Part shown: piece by piece, positions 41,883-52,192 of the stretch
How positions within the stretch are numbered: position 1 is the first letter of the stretch
How the letters are laid out: every line of letters begins with the position of its first letter
Source: Symsagittifera roscoffensis
Lineage: Eukaryota > Xenacoelomorpha > Acoela > Convolutidae
Length of the DNA stretch: 64,000 nt
Direction of reading: 5' to 3'
Assembly (NCBI RefSeq): GCF_963678635.1
Contig: NC_087063.1
Span: forward strand, 43,412,759-43,476,758
The notes under the pieces: model-generated
The model's database searches: none
Told to the model about the DNA's origin: nothing
What the model saw: the letters and a program-made list of their open reading frames with translations, nothing else
Program-made: the position numbers and the translations under genes

Positions 41883-44800
41883 ACGTAGTAACACTGTACA
41901 AAAGTTTTTTGCTGTTCAGAAAAGCTCGGATATCAAAAATTTTGGGGTTGAACAGTTTGGTCGAAAATCGGTATTTTTCGACAAAATTGGGGTGTTTCTC
42001 GGATCTAAATAATAGATAAGTAAAATATAATAGGGATACTAATCTATTAGTGGTCGCTACTCAAAACTATATACCTTCTTTGCATCAGAATACCCGAAAT
42101 AAGACCTTTAACGCGGAAATTCGCAATCGACGGAGGGTGCAATCGGACCGCGCCAATTTTGCCCCCCCCACCACTTTAATTTTAATAAAATAGTACCCGA
42201 TCGATACTAAAATTGTTTCAACGGTACCCTCAGTCGTTGTGGATGTTGTCCTTGATGCCCTCTGTTGAGTCTGGAACTCGTCTATCAGCTTGCCGCTCTA
42301 CCCTCCGATCACCGGCAAATTTATCATAAACGTGCTTAAATACTCAAACAAAACTCAAGGGAGGGTGCCTTACCCACCAGCAAGACACTGGATCTTTCGA
42401 TCAGAAATGATATAAATCAATCTGAAACAACAACAATAGGAAAGTCAGGTCACATCCCGTCCGGAAGTAATACATAAACTGTCATTTTACATTTTTAAAA
42501 ACTGTTTTTGGTCTTTTTTGGACTTTAAAATTTTTTCTTTCCTGTTTTCAAGTAAATTTGTTTTTGGCTTTTTCTTGGTTATATACTATTTATGTTCGGT
42601 TTTAAGCTTTCCCTTTGATTGTTTTTGGTCCAGGAACCTTGAGATAAGCAGGCTCATGACTTCCCACCTTACTTTCCGGCCCCAGAATTTTTGCTCTTAA
42701 CTAAGTTAAAAAGCTAAATAGTACCAAGCGGAGGTTCGGTACCTTCCGCCTGACACAACAAAAGACATTAAGGCCTCTAACTCAGGCATACGCCCGGAGC
42801 GGATAGTTCGTCGCTGAAACGTTTGCTGATCATAATGGTCTTATGCCTTTAACAGGCCCACCCAGGAGCGCCATAAAAACGTCTATGTAACGTTAGCCCA
42901 AATACTACACAGTGACGGAGCGTAGAAAAAGCACCTATTGACGACTGGCCGGCGTCAGTTACCTAAATTCTACCCGTTTTTCACCGTCTCGACCTAGCCA
43001 GTTACTTTTCTGGTCTGTTTAGGGCTAAGTAAAAAGTTACCATTTTTTGGCCATCAGTCAAACGACTTTTGATCAGCTTCCGTTACATGCGAAGACAACC
43101 ACATAGCTTGGTCTCTGATCCCCAGACTACGTGATTTCTTTTAAAAATACGGCTCGAGTATCCTATTTTACTATATTTTTTAGGACAGTTATATACTAAA
43201 TCCATTGGAGATGGATTGACCCTTTCCTCTTTCTAGCTACTCATACTCTAAAACAACAAATAAAACCGGTGTTAATTCAAATGTTTAGAACATCTGAGTA
43301 GCTAAAAAGTTAGTTTACTAAGTTTTTTTTTCGCGCGGCTTCTTTAGTTAGGGGGGCTGATCTACGTAGTAACTCACTGTACAAAAGTTTTTTGCTGTTC
43401 AGAAAAGCTCGGATATCAAAAATTTTGGGGTTGAACAGTTTGGTCGAAAATTGGTAGTTTTCGACAAAATTATGGTGTTTTTCGGATCTAAACAGGAGAT
43501 AAGTAAATTATATTAGGGATAATAATCTATTAGTGGTCGCTACTCAACCGCGCCAATTGTGCCCCCCCACCTCTTAAGTTTTAATAAAAAAAGTACCCGA
43601 TCGATACTAAAATTGTTTCAACGATACCCTCAGTTGTTGTGGATGTTGTCCTTGATGCCCTCTGTTGAGTCTGGAACACGTCTATCAGCTTGCCGCTCTA
43701 CCCTCCGATCACTGGCAAATTTATCATTAACGTGCTTAAATACTCAAACAAAACTCAAGGGAGGGTACCTTACCATCCACCAAGACACTGGATCTTTCGA
43801 TCAGAAATGATATAAATGAATCTGAAACAACAACAATAGGAAGGCCAGATCACATCCCGTCCGGAAATAATGCATAAACTGTCATTTTACATTTTTTTCA
43901 ATGTTTTTGGTCTTTTTTGGATTTTAAAACTTTTTTTTCTTTCCAGTTTTCAAGTAACTTTGTTTTTGGCTTTTTTTGGTTATCTACTATTTTTGTTCGG
44001 TTCTAAGCTTTCTCTTTAATTGTTTTTGGTTCAAGAACCTTGAGATAAGCAGGCTCATGACTTCCCACCTAACCTTCCGGCCCCGGAATTTTTGGTCTCA
44101 ACTGAGTTAAAAAGCTGAAGAGTACCAAACGGAGGGTCGGTACCTTCCGCCTGATACAACAAAGGACATTAAGGCCTCTAACTCGGGCGTTCGCCCGGAT
44201 CGGAGGCATCGGAGGGTTCGTCGCTGAAACGTTTGCTGATCATTATGTTCTTATGCCTTTAACAGGCCCACCCAGGAGCGCAATAAAAACGTCTATGTAA
44301 CGTTAGCCCAAATACTACACATTGACGGAGCGTAGAAAAAGCACTTATTGACGACTGGCCGGCGTCAGTTACCTAAATTCTACTCGTTTTTCACCGTCTC
44401 GACCTAGCCAGTTCTTTTTCTGGTCTGTTTAGTTACCATTTTAGGCCATCAGTCAAACGACTTTTGATCAGCTTTCGATAAATGCAAAGACAACCAAACA
44501 GCTGGGTCTCATATCCCCAGACTACGTGATTTCTATTAAAAACACAGCTCGAGTATCCTATTTTACTGTATTTTTAGTGACAGTTATATACTAAATGCAT
44601 TGGAGATGGATTGACTCTTTCCTCTTTCTAGCTACTCCTACTCTAAAATAACAAAGAAAACCGGTGTTAATTCAAATGCTTAGAACATCTGAGTAGCTAA
44701 AAAGTTAGTTTACTAAGTTTTTTTTCGCGCGGTTTCTTTATTTAGGGGAGCTGAACTACGTAGTAACACTGTACAAAAGTTTTTTGCTGTTCAGAAAAGC

Positions 44801-47560
44801 TCGGATATCAAAAATTTTGGGGTTGAACAGTTTGGTCGAAAATCGGTATTTTTCGACAAAATTGGGGTGTTTCTCGGATCTAAATAATAGATAAGTAAAA
44901 TATAGTAGGGATACTAATCTATTAGTGGTCGCTACTCAAAACTATATACCTTCTTTGCATCAGAATACCCGAAATAAGACCTTTAACGCGGAAATTCGCA
45001 ATCGACGGAGGGTGCAATCGGACCGCGCCAATTTTGCCCCCCCACCACTTTAATTTTAATAAAATAGTACCCGATCGATACTAAAATTGTTTCAACGGTA
45101 CCCTCAGTCGTTGTGGATGTTGTCCTTGATGCCCTCTGTTGAGTCTGGAACACGTCTATCAGCTTGCCGCTCTACCCTCCGATCACCGGCAAATTTATCA
45201 TAAACGTGCTTAAATACTCAAACAAAACTCAAGGGAGGGTGCCTTACCCACCAGCAAGACACTGGATCTTTCGATCAGAAATGATATAAATCAATCTGAA
45301 ACAACAACAATAGGAAAGTCAGGTCACATCCCGTCCGGAAGTAATACATAAACTGTCATTTTACATTTTTAAAAACTGTTTTTGGTCTTTTTTGGATTTT
45401 AAATTTTTTTCTTTCCTGTTTTCAAGTAAATTTGTTTTTGGCTTTTTCTTGGTTATATACTATTTTTGTTCGGTTTTAAGCTTTCCCTTTGATTGTTTTT
45501 GGTCCAGGAACCTTGAGATAAGCAGGCTCATGACTTCCCACCTTACTTTCCGGCCCCAGAATTTTTGCTCTTAACTAAGTTAAAAAGCTAAATAGTACCA
45601 AGCGGAGGTTCAGTACCTTCCGCCTGACACAGCAAAAGACATTAAGGCCTCTAACTCAGGCATACGCCCGGAGCGGATGGTTCGTCGCTGAAACGTTTGC
45701 TGATCATAATGGTCTTATGCCTTTAACAGGCCCACCCAGGAGCGCCATAAAAACGTCTATGTAACGTTAGCCCAAATACTACACAGTGACGGAGCGTAGA
45801 AAAAGCACCTATTGACGACTGGCCGGCGTCAGTTACCTAAATTCTACCCGTTTTTCACCGTCTCGACCTAGCCAGTTACTTTTCTGGTCTGTTTAGGGCT
45901 AAGTAAAAAGTTACCATTTTTTGGCCATCAGTCAAACGACTTTTGATCAGCTTCCGTTACATGCGAAGACAACCACATAGCTTGGTCTCTGATCCCCAGA
46001 CTACGTGATTTCTATTCAAAAAAAAATACGGCTCGAGTATCCTATTTTACTATATTTTTTAGGACAGTTATATACTAAATCCATTGGAGATGGATTGACC
46101 CTTTCCTCTTTCTAGCTACTCATACTCTAAAACAACAAAAAAAACCGGTGTTAATTCAAATGTTTAGAACATCTGAGTAGCTAAAAAGTTAGTTTACTAA
46201 GTTTTTTTTTCGCGCGGCTTCTTTAGTTAGGGGGGCTGAACTACGTAGTAACTCAATGTACAAAAGTTTTTTGCTGTTCAGAAAAGCTCGGATATCAAAA
46301 ATTTTGGGGTTGAACAGTTTGGTCGAAAATCGGTAATTTTCGACAAAATTATGGTGTTTTTCGGATCTAAACAGGAGATAAGTAAAATATATTAGGGATA
46401 ATAACCTATTAGTGGTCGCTACTCAACCGCGCCAATTGTGCCCCCCCACCTCTTAAGTTTTAATAAAAAAAGTACCCGATCGATACTAAAATTGTTTCAA
46501 CGATACCCTCAGTTGTTGTGGATGTTGTCCTTGATGCCCTCTGTTGAGTCTGGAACACGTCTATCAGCTTGCCGCTCTACCCTCCGATCACTGGCAAATT
46601 TATCATTAACGTGCTTAAATACTCAAACAAAACTCAAGGGAGGGTGCCTTACCCACCAGCAAGACACTGAATCTTTCGATCAGAAATGATATAAATCAAT
46701 CTGAAACAACAACAATAGGAAGGCCAGATCACATCCCGTCCGGAAATAATGCATAAACTGTCATTTTACATTTTTTTTCAATGTTTTTGGTCTTTTTTGG
46801 ATTTTAAAACTTTTTTTTCTTTCCGGTTTTCAAGTAACTTTGTTTTTGGCTTTTTTTGGTTATCTACTATTTTTGTTCGGTTCTAAGCTTTCTCTTTAAT
46901 TGTTTTTGGTTCAAGAACCTTGAGATAAGCAGGCTCATGACTTCCCACCTAACCTTCCGGCCCCGGAATTTTTGGTCTCAACTGAGTTAAAAAGCTGAAT
47001 ACAACAAAGGACATTAAGGCCTCTAACTCGGGCGTTCGCCCGGATCGGAGGCATCGGAGGGTTCGTCGCTGAAACGTTTGCTGATCATGATGTTCTTATG
47101 CCTTTAACAGGCCCACCCAGGAGCGCAATAAAAACGTCTATGTAACGTTAGCCCAAATACTACACATTGACGGAGCGTAGAAAAAGCACTTATTGACGAC
47201 TGGCCGGCGTCAGTTACCTAAATTCTACTCGTTTTTCACCGTCTCGACCTAGCCAGTTCTTTTTCTGGTCTGTTTAGTTACCATTTTAGGCCATCAGTCA
47301 AACGACTTTTGATCAGCTTTCGATAAATGCAAAGACAACCAAACAGCTGGGTCTCATATCCCCAGACTACGTGATTTCTATTAAAAACACAGCTCGAGTA
47401 TCCTATTTTACTGTATTTTTAGTGACAGTTATATACTAAATGCATTGGAGATGGATTGACTCTTTCCTCTTTCTAGCTACTCCTACTCTAAAATAACAAA
47501 GAAAACCGGTGTTAATTCAAATGATTAGGACACCTAAGTAGCTAAAAGTTAGTTTATTAT
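41883..47560 (-). repeat. Four tandem P-module units in ABAB order
   Basis: Unit starts, marked by ACGTAGTAAC(TC)AC, are at 41883, 43364, 44758 and 46243, giving lengths of about 1481, 1394, 1485 and ~1315 bp. Units 1 and 3 are one subtype (GTAACACTG, CCACCACTTTAATTTT). Units 2 and 4 are another (GTAACTCA, ACCTCTTAAG, an extra ATCGGAGGCATCGGAGGG). The true repeat is therefore a ~2.88-kb pair present twice (offsets 2875 and 2879). Each unit ends with GTTTACTAAG(T)nCGCGCGG. No gene; an 83-codon ORF in units 2 and 4 begins at a C-run and looks incidental. Confidence 0.88.
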
Positions 47561-47929
47561 AGTCTTTCACCATATGACAGTCTCAGGGGGCCGAGCCTCG
47601 GATTCCGCGCTCTTCCAGTAATAACGTTGTTATTACTCTAACTTCGTGGCCTGGGAGGGTACTGCTCCTTCCGTCTGCCCCACTGAAGCCTCTTTTCCTT
47701 CTATCGACTTCAATTAGTTGTCTTATCGTGCGCGATCGTCACTTTTCAACCAAAACTGGCTATTTTACATATTTCTCAGAAATAGACTGTCAGCGATCGA
47801 GTTTTCGAAAATTAAAAAATCCAGAATATTCCGACCCTCCCTTTTATTAATAAGCGCTTGTTAAGACCTCTAATGCATATTCGTACTGCGACGGCAGGTT
47901 CCGCTGTTCCAATCCAGGGGAATGGCACA
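47561..47929 (-). repeat. 5' end of the minus-strand LTR
   Basis: Continues unit 4 into the sequence that starts the LTR, matching the plus-strand starts at 52193 and 55640. The sense order is TGTGCCATTCCCCTGGATTGG (47929), GGAATATTCTGG, GAAGCC...GGGGCAGACGGAAG, and a hairpin AGTAATAAC/GTTATTACT (47616-47636). It is the most complete LTR start on this strand. Confidence 0.65.
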
Positions 47930-48502
47930 CTCTAAAATTAATTACACAGTTTTAATTTACTTTGTCTGGAAGTTTCTGAGTCATAATTTGGATTTAGACA
48001 TGTACGTTTTAAATAAAAAACCAATAATATTTCGAGACTAAATTTTCAGTGTTAACTCCTTGCTTCTAAACTCATAGCTCGTGTTCAAGCCCGGTTTCTC
48101 TTTCCTGATATGTAATGCCCCCAGTGTTAACAATCTTGTTTGGTTGTTTGACCTATCTATAATTTCCCAACTAAGATCTGCGCTATTTCTCTCAAGATGG
48201 CATTGCTGAAAGTGGAGGCCTACCGGTGAGTCTGCTTTCTTATTTTCCTCAATTCGAACATTGAGGATTAGGGGTCAAATGTCGAACAGTTTATCCGACA
48301 TTGGTGGAAGTGCATCCAATACATGACAGTTTATAAACCACTCTTGACTTGAGGTCATTAGAAAATACTGACTTCAGTGATGATAAACATAATTCTAGTT
48401 TTCTTGTGAAGAAAACCACTTGAACGTTAATTAATTTTCGTAACCTGTTAGCAAAAAAATGGCTTTATTTACCTCTATATTGCACCATCAGCATCCGGGG
48501 CT
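47930..48502. other. Unassigned stretch between LTR and Penelope-like element
   Basis: AT-rich; no repeat seen elsewhere in the window and no RT or endonuclease coding. It may be host sequence or the tail of the Penelope-like element. The only gene-like signal is the short candidate exon at 48197-48225. Confidence 0.4.
48197..48225 (+). other. Candidate short first exon (MALLKVEAYR)
   Basis: ATG in a good context (CAAGATGG) follows a pyrimidine tract ending in AG (TTTCTCTCAAG), and after 29 coding bases there is a strong donor match (CCG followed by GTGAGT). No continuing exon was identified. A chance match is quite possible. Confidence 0.2.
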
Positions 48503-50438
48503 TCACATTCTTTGGTGATTGAGTTGACAAACAGCTCTCACTATCCAGGGGCTTGCCCTTACCCTCGATGATTTTGCACAAGAAGTCTGAAGCCTTTGAG
48601 GACTAATTTTCAGGGCACCGATTTGTGAGCCATTGCGCCCTATTAGTTTCCATAGCCTTATCACATTGCTCCCAGCAAGATGTACTCCTAAAAGACCTGT
48701 GTACAGTGCCTTGGATAACACTACGCTTATACCGAGTTGGGCGGAGCTTCTATAGTTCAGTATAGTTCCTGTATCTGTTGGTTTTTGATACCAACTGCAA
48801 GTTACACCCCTGCCCCAAGATCTATTTATGTTCATATCCAGGAACGGCAAATTCCCCTCCGAATTAGTTTCCTCTAGAGTGAACTGCAGATTTACATGAG
48901 AGAGAATTGGCGGCATCGAGAAGACAACTCGGCTCCCCTCTGACTGTTCTAACAATGTCATCCACATACCTGAGGAACAAGTCCATCTGGGGAGTATCCT
49001 TCTCCTTGTTCTTAGCACGGCAGCAACTTTCACAGTACCAGACTATCTCGGTTATTGATGCTTATACGTCATCGGACGTTTTCCCGCATTTTAGATTATA
49101 CCAGTTTCGGCAACTCTCGCATTCAACCCCCTTTGATCTATCTGTGATTTTCCTGCTGCAACATGGACACAACCCGTTTGTGTCAATAATTTGCTGTATC
49201 TCGGTTCCCACCGGTATTTCTTGTCTTAGAGCAATTTCGTACTCTTTCAGCCATAAGTTTGCCAGAATTACAGCGAGGGACGCGCCCATTGCCAAACCGT
49301 CAACATACCTGTTGACGGTATGTACTTGTAAGGATACCATGAATCCTTACACTTGAAATAAACTTTGCTGCGCGCCATATTCAAAAGCCTTTTCATGGTT
49401 GCTCTTTGAATTTCAGTAGGAGACTCCTGGCTGTACATCTTCTGTAAATCAATTTCAATTGCCTCCTTCAGGGGAACTTTGGTGTACAAACTTTTCCCAT
49501 CAAGAGATATTATGGTTTCATCCGGATCTAGAGCAATGTTTTCAATTGTTTCTCTGGCATCTTTAGTATTGGTTTCTATATTGGCTCCATCGATGTTGTC
49601 AAAAATGTTTGCAAGCATTTTGTTAAGATTCTCATACGAGCAGCCTGGATGTGATAGTACTGGTCGTAGGGGTGTCCCAGCTTTGCGTACCTTAGCTAAA
49701 CCGTACAAACGGGCGGGTTGCCCCCTGTTGACCTTATCTTGTCTCTTTCGTTTATGGCTAGTAACTCTTTGTTAAGTTCCTTCTCAATTTTCAGTATAAC
49801 CTCATCAGTGGTTGCATCTTTTTTCACAAACTGAGCAGATTGAAACAAGGATTCCAGCTTTTATTCATACATTTGTTTCCTCATTATGCAAAAATTAACC
49901 CCCTTATCAAAAGGCACAGCTAGCAACCCATTATTTTTGAGATATTTACTCGTTTTTTCAACGACTTTGTCTCTTGGGGTTTGCCTTACGTTTTTTGCAT
50001 ATGCCTTTGCCGCGGCTTGTATTTTACATAAAGTTTCACCAAATAATTTTTGATTTTTCATTTGTGAGAGGAAAATGTCGATATCCGCCAAAAACTGTGT
50101 TTCGTTAAATTTTTCTCTAATGGGATACTTCGGGCCCATTGATAGCACTTCATGTACCCATCCAGGCAGTTCAATGTTGTCAAGCACCTTAACTGATCGC
50201 TCATTTCTCCCCCAAGAGGTTCATCTTGTCTCTCGGACAGTTTTCTAATTTTTTTCTATGGTTTTCTGATGTTGTCTATAAGCTTGCCTAAACTTGACGC
50301 CTCACGAAGCGGAAAATGGATACCCACCACTGTCCGTCGAATTTTTTTTTGCACCAATAATCTTGCTTTCAGTAGCATCTCCTCGTACCTTTTCCTATCC
50401 TCATTTGCCTTAGAAGTTTCAGTCCTTAGTAGTTTCAA
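48503..50438 (-). pseudogene. Penelope-like element reverse transcriptase
   Basis: Decayed RT on the minus strand. In coding order: a Lys/Glu-rich helical N-terminal piece (50256-50438), then GPKYPIREKF and AVPFDKGVNFCIMRK (49861-50187), typical of Penelope RT N-termini. The RT fingers/palm follow, with YGLAKVRKAGTPLRPVLS and ISLDGKSLYTKVPL (49268-49708), and YVDGLAMGASLAVILANL (49290-49340). After a PHD-type finger the catalytic LFLRYVDDIVRT appears in a shifted frame (~48950-48985), then NSEGNLPFLDMNI and SWYQKPTDTGTILNYRS. The TGTILNY end is typical of this group. No GIY-YIG endonuclease is seen downstream. Frame breaks near 49710-49860, 49290, 49060, 48900 and 48730 make it non-functional. 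Confidence 0.85.
49024..49169 (-). other. PHD-type zinc finger inserted in the Penelope-like RT
   Basis: Between the DGLAMGASLA block and the RYVDD catalytic block, the protein contains CPCC (49158-49169), CESCRNWYNLKC and, after one frame break, WYCESC (49024-49041). The C-x2-C ... C-x2-C-x2-WY-x3-C ... W-x-C-x2-C pattern fits a PHD finger, with Cys in the usual His position. PHD fingers commonly read histone tails, which suggests, but does not show, a targeting role. Confidence 0.75.
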
Positions 50439-51230
50439 TTGAAAATTATGTACAGCTTGGTCCGAAAAAAAACCCGTTCTCGGGGACCCTAAACTTCAAA
50501 AAATCAGGTATTAGATAGTTTTTTAGACATTTTTCTAGAAACTTCAGTCTATGTACAGATACTTGAATTTTTTTAAAAGAATTTTAAATAGTTTAACACA
50601 ATTTTCCAAGTTAGTTTTCTTATAAAAATTTGTCTGAGCCAAACAGCAGGCAAAAGTACTGTGGTCATTGTTTCGCAGGCCACGATTAATGAAACTCACA
50701 CGGCACAAAGCAAAACAAATCACACTCTTCTCAACCCTGTCTTTGAAGCGCAAACACTTTCTCTGCCGTGAACTTCTGCTCACGTCTTGGTTTCGCCTTC
50801 CTCCTTGTCTGTGATGGTCTCTGTTGTTTGCCCCTGATATTGCCAATCAGCTCTGACAGCCTTTCTTTGTGTGCCACTACCAATCGCAGAGATTTCAGCT
50901 CTAATTCAGCACTCTGGTGCAGCTTCAAATATTCCTTGAGCTGCTCCGTGTCGATTTGCTCGCTCTTGGAGATTAGCTGTTTTGTTGCTGGAATAGTGAG
51001 CACTCCTGTGCCGAGAAGTTGATTAAACAAGTCGGGCGTTCCTTCCCTTCTGCAATAGACGATCGCCAATATCTGCTTTTCTTCGACTTCAAATAGTTTG
51101 TCAGCTCCTCGACACCGGCTGGGCGATAGTTGTTTGTTCTGTGGCTGCTATTGGTGTTGTTCACCACGCCGTGCCACACAAACACTTTTTTCTCCCTCAT
51201 TAACAAGGCTCTCGCAGCGCTTTTTCTCAC
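50439..51230 (-). pseudogene. Penelope-like element upstream coding remnant
   Basis: Two overlapping frames (50973-51230, then 50731-51069) appear to be one broken reading frame upstream of the RT. The first part is basic (KSAARALLMREKKVFVWHG). The second contains helical, Glu/Leu-rich sequence (EQLKEYLKLHQSAELELKSL) ending in a basic KPRREQK region. No family recognised. It could be the N-terminus of the RT protein or a separate small ORF. The 300 bases between it and 50438 show nothing coding. Confidence 0.45.
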
Positions 51231-52192
51231 ATGTATTAAGGGTGTTGATGCTGTGGAACAGGGAGCTAGCTGCTACAATTTGAAACATTTCGGTAGCTCA
51301 AATAACACTTTTTTATCTAGATATGGAAGAGTAAAGTATGATTTGGATAGAAGTAAAGTGTCAGATGGTTCGGAATCAAGCCAACCAGATTGAGAAAACT
51401 AAACCTGCACAGAATAATCCGGAGTTGAGAGTGACTCAAAAAGACTAGATATTAGGCTACGGTTCTATCATATACTTATATAAATCTGAGCTTTTGTTCC
51501 CTTGGCTCTATAAATAAAAAAATTTCTTCGACGTTAGTTTTATCATTAATAGTGCCGAGTACACAAGCAGCGTTCGCAACCTGTATTGCGAGGGAGATTC
51601 TCTGATTAAGAACGTGCCCTGGGTTCATCGGTACACGTGCACAATTTTTTACAAAGCTTATTCAGAAAAACCTCAGTGCTAGTTGCCGGCGGTACCCTGA
51701 GCTTCAAAAGCTTTTGGTTGAAAAATATATCCATCATTAATTAAAACTCTATCATTAATTAAATCCTGTTTGACATAAAGGCCTCTTACAACAATACATC
51801 TAACAACTTTGTCAGATTTTTGATCTCCCGCCTCGGTCGCGGCGGTTCCGGGGTTACAAATGGAGCCGGCGCTTATTCTAAAAGGGGATAGTTAGTGAAC
51901 TACCGTTACATCTGACAGGAGCAAGGATTTCGGGTTCACGGCTTCTTGAGGAACCGAATGTCTGAGCAGGAACCGAGAAACCGACCCGGTCTTTTTTCAT
52001 AACCGACGTGAAAGAAGGAACCAATCGAAATCGACCTAACCTTGGTGGGTCTTAGATTGGACAACAACAATCGTGGCAAAACAATTTTTTTCAAATGTGT
52101 ATTTTGCTGTAAAAATACATTTCGCGGATGACCTGCCGGAGTTAAACGGTTCTGCAAATAATTTCTGCTGAGTCTGCAGAATGACCATTCCA
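51231..52192. other. Unassigned stretch upstream of the plus-strand LTRs
   Basis: No gene recognised. It holds a small hairpin (TGTATTTT 52098-52105 with AAAATACA 52112-52119) and some GC-richer sequence around 51830-51980 with GGAACCGA-type short repeats. It may include the 5' flank of the Penelope-like element and host DNA. Confidence 0.4.

Noticed and set aside
42518-42700. 60-codon Phe-rich ORF, repeated at 45392-45574
   Set aside because: Low-complexity T-rich LTR sequence translated by chance; the repetition follows the array.
43559-43810. 83-codon ORF, repeated at 46438-46689
   Set aside because: It occurs twice only because the whole P unit is duplicated; it opens at a C-run without ATG and has no recognisable domain.
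48503-48900. GIY-YIG endonuclease at the Penelope-like C-terminus
   Set aside because: Searched the minus-strand frames after the RT by eye; the reading frame ends soon after 48503 and no GIY or YIG motif appears.
51098-51393. Plus-strand ORFs over the Penelope-like upstream region
   Set aside because: They are shadows of the minus-strand coding remnant and have no recognisable content.
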